Origin: JAAOII01 sp965207945
Lineage (GTDB): Bacteria; Pseudomonadota; Gammaproteobacteria; CBDBNL01; JAAOII01
Assembly: GCA_965207945.1 (NCBI GenBank)
Contig: OZ242303.1
Coordinates: 434,001 to 498,000, forward strand
DNA: 64,000 nt
Direction: 5' to 3'
Part shown: positions 1 through 8,904 of the stretch, piece after piece
How positions within the stretch are numbered: position 1 is the first letter of the stretch
Layout: every line of letters begins with the position of its first letter
Notes under the pieces: model-generated
Databases searched by the model: none
What the model saw: only the letters and a program-made list of their open reading frames with translations
Told to the model about the DNA's origin: nothing
Translations under genes and position numbers: made by a program

Positions 1-105
1 GATGCTTCCAAAGCGCGCAAAGAATTGGGCTGGAAACCGCGCATAACTTTGGAGGAGATTATTGAAGAAATGACAAACTCTGAACTCGCAGCTTTGCAAA
101 AATGA
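1..105 (+). CDS. gmd: GDP-mannose 4,6-dehydratase, C-terminal end (partial)
   Basis: Only the last 34 codons lie in the window; the 5' part is cut off by the left edge. The reading frame opens at base 1 and ends at TGA 103-105. The tail contains DASKARKELGWKPR followed by an acidic helix, the usual end of GDP-mannose 4,6-dehydratase, which makes GDP-4-keto-6-deoxymannose. The next gene, 71 bases downstream on the same strand, is the enzyme that uses this product, so the two form a GDP-L-fucose pathway. The identification rests on a short tail plus that neighbour; another extended-SDR sugar dehydratase is possible but less likely. Confidence 0.75.
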   Translation, partial: DASKARKELGWKPRITLEEIIEEMTNSELAALQK

Positions 106-176
106 TAATATTGCAATATTGCCTGTAGAAAAATTAACTCTCTGACTCTGTCCCGCAGAACTAATTAATCTTATTT

Positions 177-1151
177 ATGATGGAAAAACAGTCAAAAATT
201 CTAGTTACTGGTAGCAGCGGTATGGTAGGTTCTGCGGTAGCGCGAGCACTGCAAGCAGCTGGCTATAGTAATATAATCAAGGCACGTCATGCCGAAGTTG
301 ATTTAACTAACCAACAGCAAACTCATGATTTTTTTGCCTCTCATAAACCAGATTATGTTTTTTTAGCTGCCGCTAAAGTCGGCGGTATCTACGCCAATAA
401 CACTTATCCTGCAGATTTTATTTATGATAACCTGATGATTGCTAGTAACATTATCAGTTCTTCTCATAAATTTAATGTTAAGCGCCTATTGTTCTTTGGC
501 AGTTCTTGTATTTACCCCAAACATGCCAAGCAACCCATGACAGAAGATTCTCTTTTAACTGGGGTGCTGGAACCAACTAATGAGCCGTACGCAATTGCCA
601 AGATTGCTGGCATAAAATTATGTGAATCATTTAATCGTCAGCATCAAACCGACTTCCGTTCACTTATGCCAACCAATGTTTATGGAATAGGAGATAACTT
701 TCATCTAAAAAATAGCCATGTTGCCGCTGCCATGCTGCATAAGTTCCATCTTGCAAAAAAACAAAACCAATCCCAAATTGTGCTATGGGGTACTGGTTCG
801 CCGTGCCGTGAATTTATTTATGTGGACGATCTCGCAGATGCCGCATTATTTATAATGAATCTTCCTAAGGAAAAATTAGCTCAACGGACTTATGAGATGC
901 GCTCGCATATAAATGTGGGCAGTGGAACTGACATATCAATTAAGGAGTTGGCAAACCTTGTCAAAGAAATTGTAGGTTTCTCAGGAGAAATAGTGTGGGA
1001 TGATAAGATGCCAGATGGAACCCCGCGCAAATTGTTGGATGTTTCATTGCTCGCAGATTTGGGCTGGCGTAGTAAAACAGATATTAAGCAAGGTATGGAG
1101 GCAACCTATAAATGGTTTATTGCTAACGAGTTAAACTTGCGTCTAAGATAA
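177..1151 (+). CDS. fcl: GDP-L-fucose synthase
   Basis: This extended short-chain dehydrogenase makes GDP-L-fucose from GDP-4-keto-6-deoxymannose by epimerisation and NADPH-dependent reduction, in the cytoplasm. The nucleotide-binding loop GSSGMVG is at residues 12-18. The catalytic set is visible as Ser109/110 in FGSSCIYPK and Tyr138-x3-Lys142 in YAIAK. The length, 324 aa, is normal for the family. The first two codons are both ATG (177 and 180) and neither has a clear Shine-Dalgarno sequence, so the exact start is uncertain by one residue. It follows gmd and precedes glycosyltransferase genes, suggesting the fucose is used in a surface glycan. Confidence 0.93.
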   Translation: MMEKQSKILVTGSSGMVGSAVARALQAAGYSNIIKARHAEVDLTNQQQTHDFFASHKPDYVFLAAAKVGGIYANNTYPADFIYDNLMIASNIISSSHKFNVKRLLFFGSSCIYPKHAKQPMTEDSLLTGVLEPTNEPYAIAKIAGIKLCESFNRQHQTDFRSLMPTNVYGIGDNFHLKNSHVAAAMLHKFHLAKKQNQSQIVLWGTGSPCREFIYVDDLADAALFIMNLPKEKLAQRTYEMRSHINVGSGTDISIKELANLVKEIVGFSGEIVWDDKMPDGTPRKLLDVSLLADLGWRSKTDIKQGMEATYKWFIANELNLRLR

Positions 1152-1161
1152 AAGACGTAAG

Positions 1162-2691
1162 ATGAAAGATGAAATACTAATCGTTGACTTTGGTTCTCAA
1201 TACACACAACTAATTGCTAGACGACTTAGAGAAGGAGGGTATTATTCTTACATTCTCTCGTGTAATAACCATAAAGAACTTAACAAATTTAACGGCAAAG
1301 GAATCATTCTCGCTGGCAGTCACCGTTCTACTACTACCAATGACGAAGAAGCACTGCTAAAGTTCATTAATAATTTAACAGTACCAATTCTTGGAATATG
1401 CTATGGCATGCAATTATTGGCGCGAATATATGGAGGGCAGGTGCGCAAAGGGACAAGTGGAGAATATGGTCGTGGCAAGTTAGAAGTACTGCAAAAGAGT
1501 ATTCTTTTAGGCGATAATATTGAAGATGTTTGGATGAGTCATGGCGATGAAGTTCACTCTCTACCGCAAGATTTTATATGCACCGCGCGCAGTGATGATG
1601 GAATTATTGCCGCTTTTGAAAACCCTGCCAAGTCAATATATGCTTTGCAATTTCATCCAGAAGTATCCCATACACCAGGCGGCAGTGAACTGCTATGCCG
1701 TTTTGCCTCAGACATAAGTGGTTGCGCTAACAACTGGGTTAGCAAGAATATTGTAGAATCCATAGTTGAGGATATGCAACAGCGTATAAACCCGCAGGAT
1801 AAAGCGCTTATTGCCCTATCAGGAGGAGTAGATTCAACAGTGGCAACAGTATTGGTGCAAAAGGTTTTTGGCAAAAACATTGTACCGATTTTAATTGATA
1901 ATGGGCTCTTGCGTAAGAACGAAGCTCAAGATGTGGTTAATGCTTTATCTGAGTTGGATATTAAAGTTGTGCTGGTGGATGCTGCGGCAATTTTTCTTGC
2001 AGCACTTAAGGGGGTAACCGATCCCGAACAAAAACGTAAAATTATAGGCAAACTATTCATTGACTTGTTTGAGGAGCATGCCAAAAAAATAGGGGGAGCG
2101 CAATGGTTAGTGCAGGGAACTATATACCCGGACGTTATTGAATCATCGGGGAATGAGGCATCGGTAGCTCAGGTTATAAAATCCCACCACAATGTGGGAG
2201 GATTGCCAGAAACAATGACGCTTCCTTTATTGGAACCACTGCGTATGTTGTTTAAAGATGAAGTTAGGAAGATTGGTAGCGAACTAGGGATTCCTCATCA
2301 TATATTAGGGCGTCATCCTTTTCCTGGTCCTGGTTTAGCTGTGCGGATATTAGGTGAAGTGAAAGAAGAATATTTAGAGATACTTAGGGATGCAGATTAC
2401 ATATTTATTGATGAGCTCCGAAAGTCCGACCATTACAACAAAATTAGTCAGGCATTTTGTGTTTTTCTTCCAGTGAAGTCCGTTGGAGTTATAGGAGATG
2501 CTCGCTCTTATGGTTATGTTATTTGCCTAAGAGCAGTAGTAACTATGGATTTTATGACAGCGGAAAGCGCGGTTATTCCCAATGATATTTTAACCAAAAT
2601 ATCATCACGGATAATGAATGAGATTACTTCTGTCAGCAGGGTTGTATTTGACTATTCTTCAAAACCCCCAGCCACCATTGAATGGGAATAA
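1162..2691 (+). CDS. guaA: GMP synthase (glutamine-hydrolysing)
   Basis: This enzyme converts XMP to GMP using ATP and glutamine. The N-terminal class I amidotransferase domain has the nucleophile Cys80 in GICYGMQ and the FHPEV histidine motif. The ATP pyrophosphatase domain carries the PP-loop SGGVDS at residues 220-225. The dimerisation domain has HPFPGPGLAVRILGE and the protein ends KPPATIEWE, the standard GuaA terminus. At 509 aa it is slightly shorter than the E. coli enzyme. It starts 10 bases after fcl, so it is probably co-transcribed with it. GMP is the precursor of the GTP needed for GDP-sugars, although the link may be chance. Confidence 0.97.
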   Translation: MKDEILIVDFGSQYTQLIARRLREGGYYSYILSCNNHKELNKFNGKGIILAGSHRSTTTNDEEALLKFINNLTVPILGICYGMQLLARIYGGQVRKGTSGEYGRGKLEVLQKSILLGDNIEDVWMSHGDEVHSLPQDFICTARSDDGIIAAFENPAKSIYALQFHPEVSHTPGGSELLCRFASDISGCANNWVSKNIVESIVEDMQQRINPQDKALIALSGGVDSTVATVLVQKVFGKNIVPILIDNGLLRKNEAQDVVNALSELDIKVVLVDAAAIFLAALKGVTDPEQKRKIIGKLFIDLFEEHAKKIGGAQWLVQGTIYPDVIESSGNEASVAQVIKSHHNVGGLPETMTLPLLEPLRMLFKDEVRKIGSELGIPHHILGRHPFPGPGLAVRILGEVKEEYLEILRDADYIFIDELRKSDHYNKISQAFCVFLPVKSVGVIGDARSYGYVICLRAVVTMDFMTAESAVIPNDILTKISSRIMNEITSVSRVVFDYSSKPPATIEWE

Positions 2692-2730
2692 GCATAGATA
2701 TTATTAAAAATTAGGAGGGATTTGGAGCTA

Positions 2731-3177
2731 CTAAGGACGGCGGGCGGCAAAAAAGACCTGCATTAATTCCCGCGCTTCATCAGCAAGAACTCCACCACGG
2801 TGAGAGAACTTCCAACCTAACATCTTGCCTTCTAATATTTCTCCGCTGCTTACTAATGCCCCTGACTTGGGCTCTTCACAGCCATAAACCACTTGTTTAA
2901 TTCTGGCATTACTAATCGCCGCAGCGCACATAGCGCAGGGTTCCACAGTTACATAAAGGGTTGTTCCATTTAATCTATAGTTGCCACTATTAGATGCTGC
3001 GTTCCGAATTGCAATAATCTCAGCATGGGCGGTGGGGTCGTTTGTGGATATTGGACAATTGAATCCTTTGCCAATTATTTCGTCCTCTCTTACAATTACC
3101 GCCCCTACTGGAACTTCAGCGGCATTAGCAGCTTTTTCTGCTAGTTGCAGAGCTATTTTCATCCAGTATTTATCCAA
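2731..3177 (-). CDS. tadA: tRNA-specific adenosine deaminase (A34 to inosine)
   Basis: TadA deaminates adenosine 34 of tRNA-Arg(ACG) to inosine. The zinc-dependent cytidine-deaminase fold is shown by His51-Ala-Glu53 (HAE) and Pro80-Cys81-Ala-Met-Cys84 (PCAMC). The 148 aa length is typical. It is read from the minus strand, 21 bases downstream of the GT62-like glycosyltransferase gene, and converges on guaA with a 39-base gap in which no clear terminator hairpin is seen. Confidence 0.95.
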   Translation of the reverse strand: MDKYWMKIALQLAEKAANAAEVPVGAVIVREDEIIGKGFNCPISTNDPTAHAEIIAIRNAASNSGNYRLNGTTLYVTVEPCAMCAAAISNARIKQVVYGCEEPKSGALVSSGEILEGKMLGWKFSHRGGVLADEARELMQVFFAARRP

Positions 3178-3198
3178 ACTGATTAGCTCCTGCGCAAG

Positions 3199-4164
3199 TT
3201 AATATGAGGGATGCACTATGGTGACATGGGGGGCACCCCAGCATTCGCTTCCCATGTCGCGCGCCATAAAAGCCAATGCCTCTGTTTCAATGTGCAGATG
3301 GTAGATATCTTCTGGGTAGAGCAATCCTTTGCGATGTAACTCTCCATTAACCAACAGCATAGTACCGCCAACCCCATCCAAAGAAACTAAATCATATTCT
3401 TGTAAATCCGATAAATATAGCCGCCCAAAACTACGCGGCGGTTGCAATAGTCCATCCTTTATGTAGCTGCGCCAGTTTTTCTTTCTATCTTGCTTATACT
3501 TGAAACTATTCAGATCAAAGGTTTTACCATCTTCTCTAACGCAATGTGGCGCAACTATATCTTTGTTGAAGCTAAGTAACTGCTCAATTACATCTTTATC
3601 CCAACTCATAACATCTGCATCAATCCATAGTACCCATTGATGCTCATCTTTTAAGCATAACTTTAACAGATGATTGCGCGCCTTGGCAATGATAGTTCGC
3701 CTCATCAATTGCGCTTTGAGTTTCCACCTTCTATGATCAATGCTGGCAGCACTGCTAAAATCTTTCTTATGAAGTTCTACTTTATGAAAGCTTTGTTGCA
3801 GCCGCTCAGTCATTTTTTGCATCTGTCCATAAGTGTCATCAGTACTATCGCCTTCCAGCATCCCTATACTTATAAGATACTTAGGGTAGCTGAGTGATTG
3901 AAGATTATTCTCAAGAGTTGGTAAGAATCTTTCCACATTCTTGCCTATTATCAATATAAGCACTGATGGTGGCTGACTCCCATTTCCAATTCCTCCAATT
4001 TTCCTAATTCTATTGCGTGGGACATTTTTATAGCAATCAGAGGGATTAGTAAAGCGCGCATTCGGCAATAATTGCTGCAGAGTAACTCCATTTAACGTTG
4101 AAATAATGGAATCACGCACACTAATCAGCAAATTTAATAATTTACGAGCGAATATCTTAGCCAT
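3199..4164 (-). CDS. Anp1/GT62-like glycosyltransferase
   Basis: The protein resembles the Anp1 (GT62) mannosyltransferase family. From about residue 67 it shows a GT-A Rossmann start (VLILIIGKNVERFLPTLENN), then GDSTDDT near 105-111, a basic RTIIAKARNHLL segment, and the metal-binding DxD in WIDADV (Asp182, Asp184). A glycine-rich acceptor-side motif, LDGVGGTMLLVN, lies further on. There is no signal peptide. Anp1 proteins are best known from fungi, so a bacterial member beside fucose and sulfotransferase genes suggests surface-polysaccharide assembly; the donor sugar is not known. The 5' end lies next to a divergent glycosyltransferase gene. Confidence 0.8.
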   Translation of the reverse strand: MAKIFARKLLNLLISVRDSIISTLNGVTLQQLLPNARFTNPSDCYKNVPRNRIRKIGGIGNGSQPPSVLILIIGKNVERFLPTLENNLQSLSYPKYLISIGMLEGDSTDDTYGQMQKMTERLQQSFHKVELHKKDFSSAASIDHRRWKLKAQLMRRTIIAKARNHLLKLCLKDEHQWVLWIDADVMSWDKDVIEQLLSFNKDIVAPHCVREDGKTFDLNSFKYKQDRKKNWRSYIKDGLLQPPRSFGRLYLSDLQEYDLVSLDGVGGTMLLVNGELHRKGLLYPEDIYHLHIETEALAFMARDMGSECWGAPHVTIVHPSY

Positions 4165-4198
4165 TCTTATAATATTTTTTATTGAATTAATATACTGT

Positions 4199-4204
4199 TA
4201 TAAT
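4199..4204 (+). promoter_or_regulatory. -10 hexamer upstream of GT2 gene
   Basis: A perfect TATAAT sits 40 bases before the ATG at 4244, within the 79-base AT-rich gap between divergent glycosyltransferase genes. No good -35 is seen at 16-18 bases. It supports translation from 4244, because a start at 4106 would lie upstream of transcription. Confidence 0.4.
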
Positions 4205-4243
4205 GGTATACATCAGTATGATTATAAAGTATCACTAAGTAGG

Positions 4244-5089
4244 ATGGCAGAATATTTAATTAAGTGCCCTGATTCGCCTCTTAAACAACGCTATGACGTA
4301 GGTTTAGTAGTTCCAGTATTTAACCGCTTCAATTATGTTAATAAGTTTCTAAAATCAATTGCTAAGTCGGATCTTAACGACAGCATGGTGGCGTTTGTTG
4401 ATGATGTAAGTGATGATCCAAGAGTCATCAATACTATAGAGGGCTTTCAACATAAGGATGCCGATTGTGTGGCAATTAGACGTCAACACAGAGATAGTTA
4501 CCACTTAACTAAGACCTTGCATGATAACCTCAGTTTCACTATAAACTATTTATTTTATCAACGCCATTGTAAGTATATATGTATCATAGATTCAGATACC
4601 GTAGTTAAACCATATTGGCTTAAGCGACTAAAAGAGGTTTATGCAAGAGAGAAGTTATCACAGCCCATGATTGTCTCAGGATTTAACACCATCAATCATC
4701 CTGTTATTGAGAAATACCAGGACTATTATCGTAAAAAATCTTTCGGAGGAGTGAATATGTTTTTTGATAAGGATACTTACGAAAAGGTTTTTGTTCCTAT
4801 ATCACCCTATTGGGATGAGGCAATTAACCATCGGATGAGTATCAACCAGTATCCCCTTCTATGCACTAGACCATCGGTAGTGCAGCACATGGGATATAAA
4901 GGAACATTTTCTTTTTTATTAAAGGTAGATATTGCTTATGATTACATTTATCCTCCTATTATTGGCTTGGCTTTTTATTATTCAACCAGAGGTGCATTGA
5001 ATCTATTGTTATATATCAATAGGTTGCGGCGGACTGTTCTGCGTATACTGGGTATTAAGGACACCTTTAAGTTCAGAGAAATAAAGTAA
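4244..5089 (+). CDS. Family 2 glycosyltransferase
   Basis: A cytoplasmic GT-A glycosyltransferase of the GT2 type. VGLVVPVFNRFNYVNKFLKS opens the nucleotide-binding fold near residue 19 of the product counted from 4244, followed by VDDVSDD and the metal-binding IIDSDT. A C-terminal hydrophobic and basic stretch may dock on the membrane. The open frame extends upstream to an ATG at 4106, but that would overlap the divergent gene by 59 bases and begin before the TATAAT at 4199-4204, so ATG 4244 is preferred. It is followed after 6 bases by another glycosyltransferase. Donor and acceptor are unknown. Confidence 0.8.
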   Translation: MAEYLIKCPDSPLKQRYDVGLVVPVFNRFNYVNKFLKSIAKSDLNDSMVAFVDDVSDDPRVINTIEGFQHKDADCVAIRRQHRDSYHLTKTLHDNLSFTINYLFYQRHCKYICIIDSDTVVKPYWLKRLKEVYAREKLSQPMIVSGFNTINHPVIEKYQDYYRKKSFGGVNMFFDKDTYEKVFVPISPYWDEAINHRMSINQYPLLCTRPSVVQHMGYKGTFSFLLKVDIAYDYIYPPIIGLAFYYSTRGALNLLLYINRLRRTVLRILGIKDTFKFREIK

Positions 5090-5095
5090 AAAATA

Positions 5096-6763
5096 ATGAA
5101 TATGCGTATACCCCTTATATTGCATCAAACATATAAGGATAACAATATACCAGCTTCTTTGCAGGGATTTCAGAAATCATGGAGGAGGCACAACCCGAAC
5201 TGGGAATATAGGTTTTGGGATGACTTAGCCATTCAAAGTTTTTTTAAGCAACACTATCCTACTTTCTTGCCGGTCTTTGATGCTTATCCTCACAATATTA
5301 TGAGGGTAGATGCCTTTCGTTATTTTTTGCTTTATCATTATGGTGGTATTTATGCTGATATGGACTTTGAATGCTTGCGTCCGCTGGACAAAATTCTGGT
5401 ATCCAAGGATATATTGCTAATCCCAGAACCTCAATTGCATTTTCAAAAACATAAAGCACGTGTTAGAAACCTGGATTACATAGTATCCAATGCTCTGATG
5501 GCTTCAGTGCCGCGTCATCCTTTTTGGCAGCAAGTTATAAAAATGCTTGAAGGGCATAAAGATGAACTTGATATACTGGATGCCACAGGTCCTTTTATGC
5601 TAACTGCAGCTCATATAGAATTCACTCCAACAATACCTATAGCGGAAGGTAGATGTTTTGGGACAGTGTTTAGCGATGAAAAAGACCGACGTCGTATTGA
5701 AAGTAAGGATATAGCAGAAGATGCTTATGCACAGCACCACTGGATGGGAAGCTGGTGGAAGAAAAATTTTATATTGGAATGGGGTATTAGTATTGTCAAG
5801 TTGCTGAGAGAAATACTAGGAGACGCATTGATGCCTAAATTATTCTTTAACTTTCGTATTCGCGCCTATCTAAAACAAAATCCTCAGCCATTGCCTCATA
5901 CCTCTCCTAACCTTTCCAATGAATCTCAATATCCGTTATCGGCAACTGCTACAAGCGCAAAAATGTCTACAGATAAAGTGGATACTTCTGAGTGCAGGGC
6001 ACTCATCTTGAACAAAGGCAAGGTTTATCGTGACGAGATAATCAATTTGGCAGCAGCTACAAAACAGCTACCAACTAATGATAAGTTGCCCTTAGTATCT
6101 GCGCTGTTAGTTACCAAGGATAGGCATATAGCAGCAATGAAGTCAGTAGAATGTTTTTTGGCTCAGTCCTATCCCAACAAAGAACTAATTATTATTGATG
6201 AGGGCGGCTATGAACTACAAGATAAAATAAGTAAATTAAACAGTCCGTTAATTTTCTATCAGCGTAATGAAAAACCGACTTCTTTAGGCAAGTTAAGAAA
6301 CCGCGCTGTGAGTTTGGCGCATGGTGAATATGTATGTCAGTGGGACGATGATGATTTATTTCACCCGCAAAAAATTAACTATCAATTAGCTGCCTGTTTA
6401 CAATATGATACAGATGCTTGTTTTTTATTACGTGAGATATTGTTACATGATAGCACAAAGAGATTGGCTATTTCAGATAATCGTTTATGGGAAGGGACGA
6501 TATTGGCGAAAAAACTTATGATGACCTCTTATCCTCATTGGGCAAGGGCAGAAGATTATCCTGCAGTTCATCGTTTAGTGGGTAAACGTAAAGTGGTGGC
6601 ACTTGACCTTCCTGAACTATACATTTATAATATACATGGTAACAACACCTGGCATCAGAAGCACATGATGCAGGTTTGGCAGAATGCTACCAAGAGATAT
6701 TTTTTATCACGAGATGTAGAGAACAAATTTATGGAACTGAAAAAGGACTATCCTCATTTATGA
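5096..6763 (+). CDS. Two-domain glycosyltransferase (GT32-like + GT2)
   Basis: This 555-residue protein joins two glycosyltransferase domains. Residues 1-230 are an OCH1/GT32-like domain, with PLILHQTYK at the start, the conserved MRVDAFRYFLLYHYGG segment, and the DxD in YADMD (Asp88, Asp90). After a low-complexity linker (about 258-290) a GT2 domain begins near residue 336 (VSALLVTKDRH), with LGKLRNRAV and the metal-binding WDDDD at 416-420. Two active sites suggest addition of two successive sugars. Its stop overlaps the start of thiE in an ATGA, implying translational coupling with thiamine genes. Confidence 0.85.
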   Translation: MNMRIPLILHQTYKDNNIPASLQGFQKSWRRHNPNWEYRFWDDLAIQSFFKQHYPTFLPVFDAYPHNIMRVDAFRYFLLYHYGGIYADMDFECLRPLDKILVSKDILLIPEPQLHFQKHKARVRNLDYIVSNALMASVPRHPFWQQVIKMLEGHKDELDILDATGPFMLTAAHIEFTPTIPIAEGRCFGTVFSDEKDRRRIESKDIAEDAYAQHHWMGSWWKKNFILEWGISIVKLLREILGDALMPKLFFNFRIRAYLKQNPQPLPHTSPNLSNESQYPLSATATSAKMSTDKVDTSECRALILNKGKVYRDEIINLAAATKQLPTNDKLPLVSALLVTKDRHIAAMKSVECFLAQSYPNKELIIIDEGGYELQDKISKLNSPLIFYQRNEKPTSLGKLRNRAVSLAHGEYVCQWDDDDLFHPQKINYQLAACLQYDTDACFLLREILLHDSTKRLAISDNRLWEGTILAKKLMMTSYPHWARAEDYPAVHRLVGKRKVVALDLPELYIYNIHGNNTWHQKHMMQVWQNATKRYFLSRDVENKFMELKKDYPHL

Positions 6764-7416
6764 GCAAACTCAATAATATTTTGGGCGAACCGCCTTATCT
6801 TTATTTCATTGCGGATTCATCTTATGGTATGAATAACCTGCCTTATCTTAGCGAGCAAGCAGTTAAAGGCGGTACACAGTTAGTGCAATTAAGAGCAAAA
6901 GACACCTCTGAGCAGCAGATTATCGCAATCACTGAAGCAATCCAACAAAAAATTACCCCCTATAATGCTTTGTTATTAATTAATGACGTGCCGCAGTTAG
7001 GCAAGGAAATTCATTGTAATGGGGTTCATTTAGGGCAAGAAGACATGTCGCCAATTGAAGCAAGAACAATACTCGGCAAAGAAGCAATTATTGGATTAAC
7101 CATTCACTCTTACGATGAAGCACTTAATGCCCCTTATGAGTGTATTGATTACGTGGGCTTAGGGGCAATGTTCCCCAGCATGAGCAAATTGATGCAAGAT
7201 ATAATGGACTTTGACCAATTACAAAAAATTACGCAACACATCAGAAAGGAAAGTGACTCCGCTATTTTTGGTGTTGGTGGGATTAACCAAGACAATATGG
7301 ATCAACTACAGCAATATAACCTTGATGGTATTGCAATCATAGCTGCCATTTCCAAAGCGGATGACCCCGCTGCAATATCTCGTAAAATAAAACGCAAGCT
7401 AAGTAATTGGAAATAG
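6760..7416 (+). CDS. thiE: Thiamine-phosphate synthase
   Basis: ThiE joins hydroxymethylpyrimidine diphosphate and thiazole phosphate to thiamine phosphate. The TIM-barrel family is shown by YFIADSSYG, QLVQLRAKD, LLINDVPQL, GVHLGQED, GLTIHS and the C-terminal phosphate-binding FGVGGIN. The usual GPxFPTxTK loop reads GAMFPSMSK here, a modest departure. The frame is open from 6676, but the ATG at 6760, which overlaps the previous stop as ATGA, gives the standard N-terminus and 218 aa. It overlaps thiD by 10 bases at its 3' end. Confidence 0.9.
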   Translation: MSKLNNILGEPPYLYFIADSSYGMNNLPYLSEQAVKGGTQLVQLRAKDTSEQQIIAITEAIQQKITPYNALLLINDVPQLGKEIHCNGVHLGQEDMSPIEARTILGKEAIIGLTIHSYDEALNAPYECIDYVGLGAMFPSMSKLMQDIMDFDQLQKITQHIRKESDSAIFGVGGINQDNMDQLQQYNLDGIAIIAAISKADDPAAISRKIKRKLSNWK

Positions 7417-8222
7417 CTAAAGCTCTTACCATCGCTGGTTCTGATTCAGGAGGAGGGGCGGGTATCCAAGCCGATATCAAAACTTTTTCTGCTCTTGGAG
7501 TATATGGGGCGAGCGTCATAACTGCGTTAACCGCACAAAACACTTGTGGTGTTGAAGGGGTGAGTGAGGTCTCTGCCAACTTTGTCACCCAGCAGCTAAA
7601 TGCAGTATGCACTGATATACATATAGATGCAGTAAAGATAGGAATGCTGGCTAATAAAGATATTGTGACTGCGGTAGTTGCAGGGATAAAGAAATTTTCT
7701 CTGAAACCAGTTGTTGTGGATCCAGTTATGGTTGCTCAGTCCGGTGATAGATTACTAACAGATGATGCGGTTGACGCAATTAAAAGCCAACTTCTACCAC
7801 TGGCAGATATTATAACCCCCAATCTGCCTGAGGCAGCGGTATTGCTGCAAGTGACAGAAGATGAGATTATCAAAAATCCATGGGAGGCGGCACAAGGGCT
7901 ACTTGATATGGGAGGCAAGGATACTACAGCGGTCTTACTTAAGGGGGGTCATGGTAAGGGGACTATGATTAAGGATTATCTGTTGACGAAAGAACATAAA
8001 GAGTTGCTTGAGAAAGAAAGAATTGAAACCACTAATACTCATGGCACTGGTTGCACATTATCTGCGGCTATCTGTGCTTATTTGGCGCGAGGCATGTCAC
8101 TAACGCAGGCGGTTAGGCGAGCTGACATTTATCTTCAGGGGGCAATACAGGCAGCAGTTGATATTAATTTAGGCAAGGGTAATGGTCCTGTCCATCATTT
8201 TTATAGAAATACTTATGAATAA
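7407..8222 (+). CDS. thiD: Hydroxymethylpyrimidine/phosphomethylpyrimidine kinase
   Basis: ThiD phosphorylates HMP and HMP-phosphate to supply the pyrimidine half of thiamine. The ribokinase-like fold begins ALTIAGSDSGGGAGIQAD, and the ATP/anion-hole motif THGTGCTLSAAI is near the C-terminus. VVDPVMVAQSGDRLL is also typical. The length, 271 aa, is normal. The start is a TTG at 7407 inside the end of thiE, so translation is probably coupled. ThiE and ThiD act in consecutive steps of the same pathway. Confidence 0.95.
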   Translation: MEIAKALTIAGSDSGGGAGIQADIKTFSALGVYGASVITALTAQNTCGVEGVSEVSANFVTQQLNAVCTDIHIDAVKIGMLANKDIVTAVVAGIKKFSLKPVVVDPVMVAQSGDRLLTDDAVDAIKSQLLPLADIITPNLPEAAVLLQVTEDEIIKNPWEAAQGLLDMGGKDTTAVLLKGGHGKGTMIKDYLLTKEHKELLEKERIETTNTHGTGCTLSAAICAYLARGMSLTQAVRRADIYLQGAIQAAVDINLGKGNGPVHHFYRNTYE

Positions 8223-8227
8223 ATCCG

Positions 8228-8881
8228 ATGATTAACTTCATAGGTAAAAATGGAGAAGGGGTAACATTTTTTCATGTTCCCAAGACCGGTGGAACTACTG
8301 TACTTGAAGGAATTTTTGCATATCATCAATTTACAGGGAATTGGATGAAATATAACAGCTATTCTTATAACGATGGGAACGGGAAGTTTTCAGACCATTT
8401 TACTTATATGGAGGCAAAGAGACGCGGATTTAAGATTCATAACCGTTCTTTAGCTTTTGTCAGAAATCCTTGGAGAAGATGTGTATCTGCCTATCTTTAT
8501 GGTTTATCAACTGAGTCGTTCTTGTGGAGAATCCCTGCTAATATGTCTTTTAAGCAGTGGGTCAATCAGCGTTGGATAGCGGATGAGTATTATGAATGGC
8601 GCCCTGGCGGCTGGCATCAGCAATATGAATATTTGGTTAATGATAGCCAAGAAATTATGGTTACAGATGTTCACCGTCTTGAAGATGTGGATATATTTGA
8701 TGTATTTGAGGACTTATTAGGATGTAAGGTCCCGCGTGTAGAGCACAATGTTACGCCTGCTACAGACCGTAAAGAAAAAGATTATAAGGATTATCGCGAT
8801 TTCTACGATACCGCTCTTATTGATAAGGTGGCTGAGATTTACCACAAAGATATTGAATTATTTGGCTATACTTTTGAGTAA
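8228..8881 (+). CDS. Sulfotransferase family protein
   Basis: The 217-residue protein resembles PAPS-dependent carbohydrate sulfotransferases (sulfotransferase family 2). The 5'-phosphosulfate loop is FFHVPKTGGTT near residues 14-24, and the 3'-phosphate site is LAFVRNPWRRCVSAY near 73-87. The C-terminal IYHKDIELFGYTF is common in this group. No membrane segment is visible. It lies 5 bases after thiD and close to glycosyltransferase genes, so a role in sulfating a surface glycan is the most likely inference; the true acceptor is unknown. Confidence 0.85.
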   Translation: MINFIGKNGEGVTFFHVPKTGGTTVLEGIFAYHQFTGNWMKYNSYSYNDGNGKFSDHFTYMEAKRRGFKIHNRSLAFVRNPWRRCVSAYLYGLSTESFLWRIPANMSFKQWVNQRWIADEYYEWRPGGWHQQYEYLVNDSQEIMVTDVHRLEDVDIFDVFEDLLGCKVPRVEHNVTPATDRKEKDYKDYRDFYDTALIDKVAEIYHKDIELFGYTFE

Positions 8882-8904
8882 AAGGATATGGTATATTATT
8901 ATCT

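Noticed and set aside
4106..4243. N-terminal extension of the GT2 gene with a hydrophobic stretch
   Set aside because: It overlaps the divergent gene and precedes the TATAAT at 4199-4204, so the apparent membrane segment is probably translated intergenic DNA.
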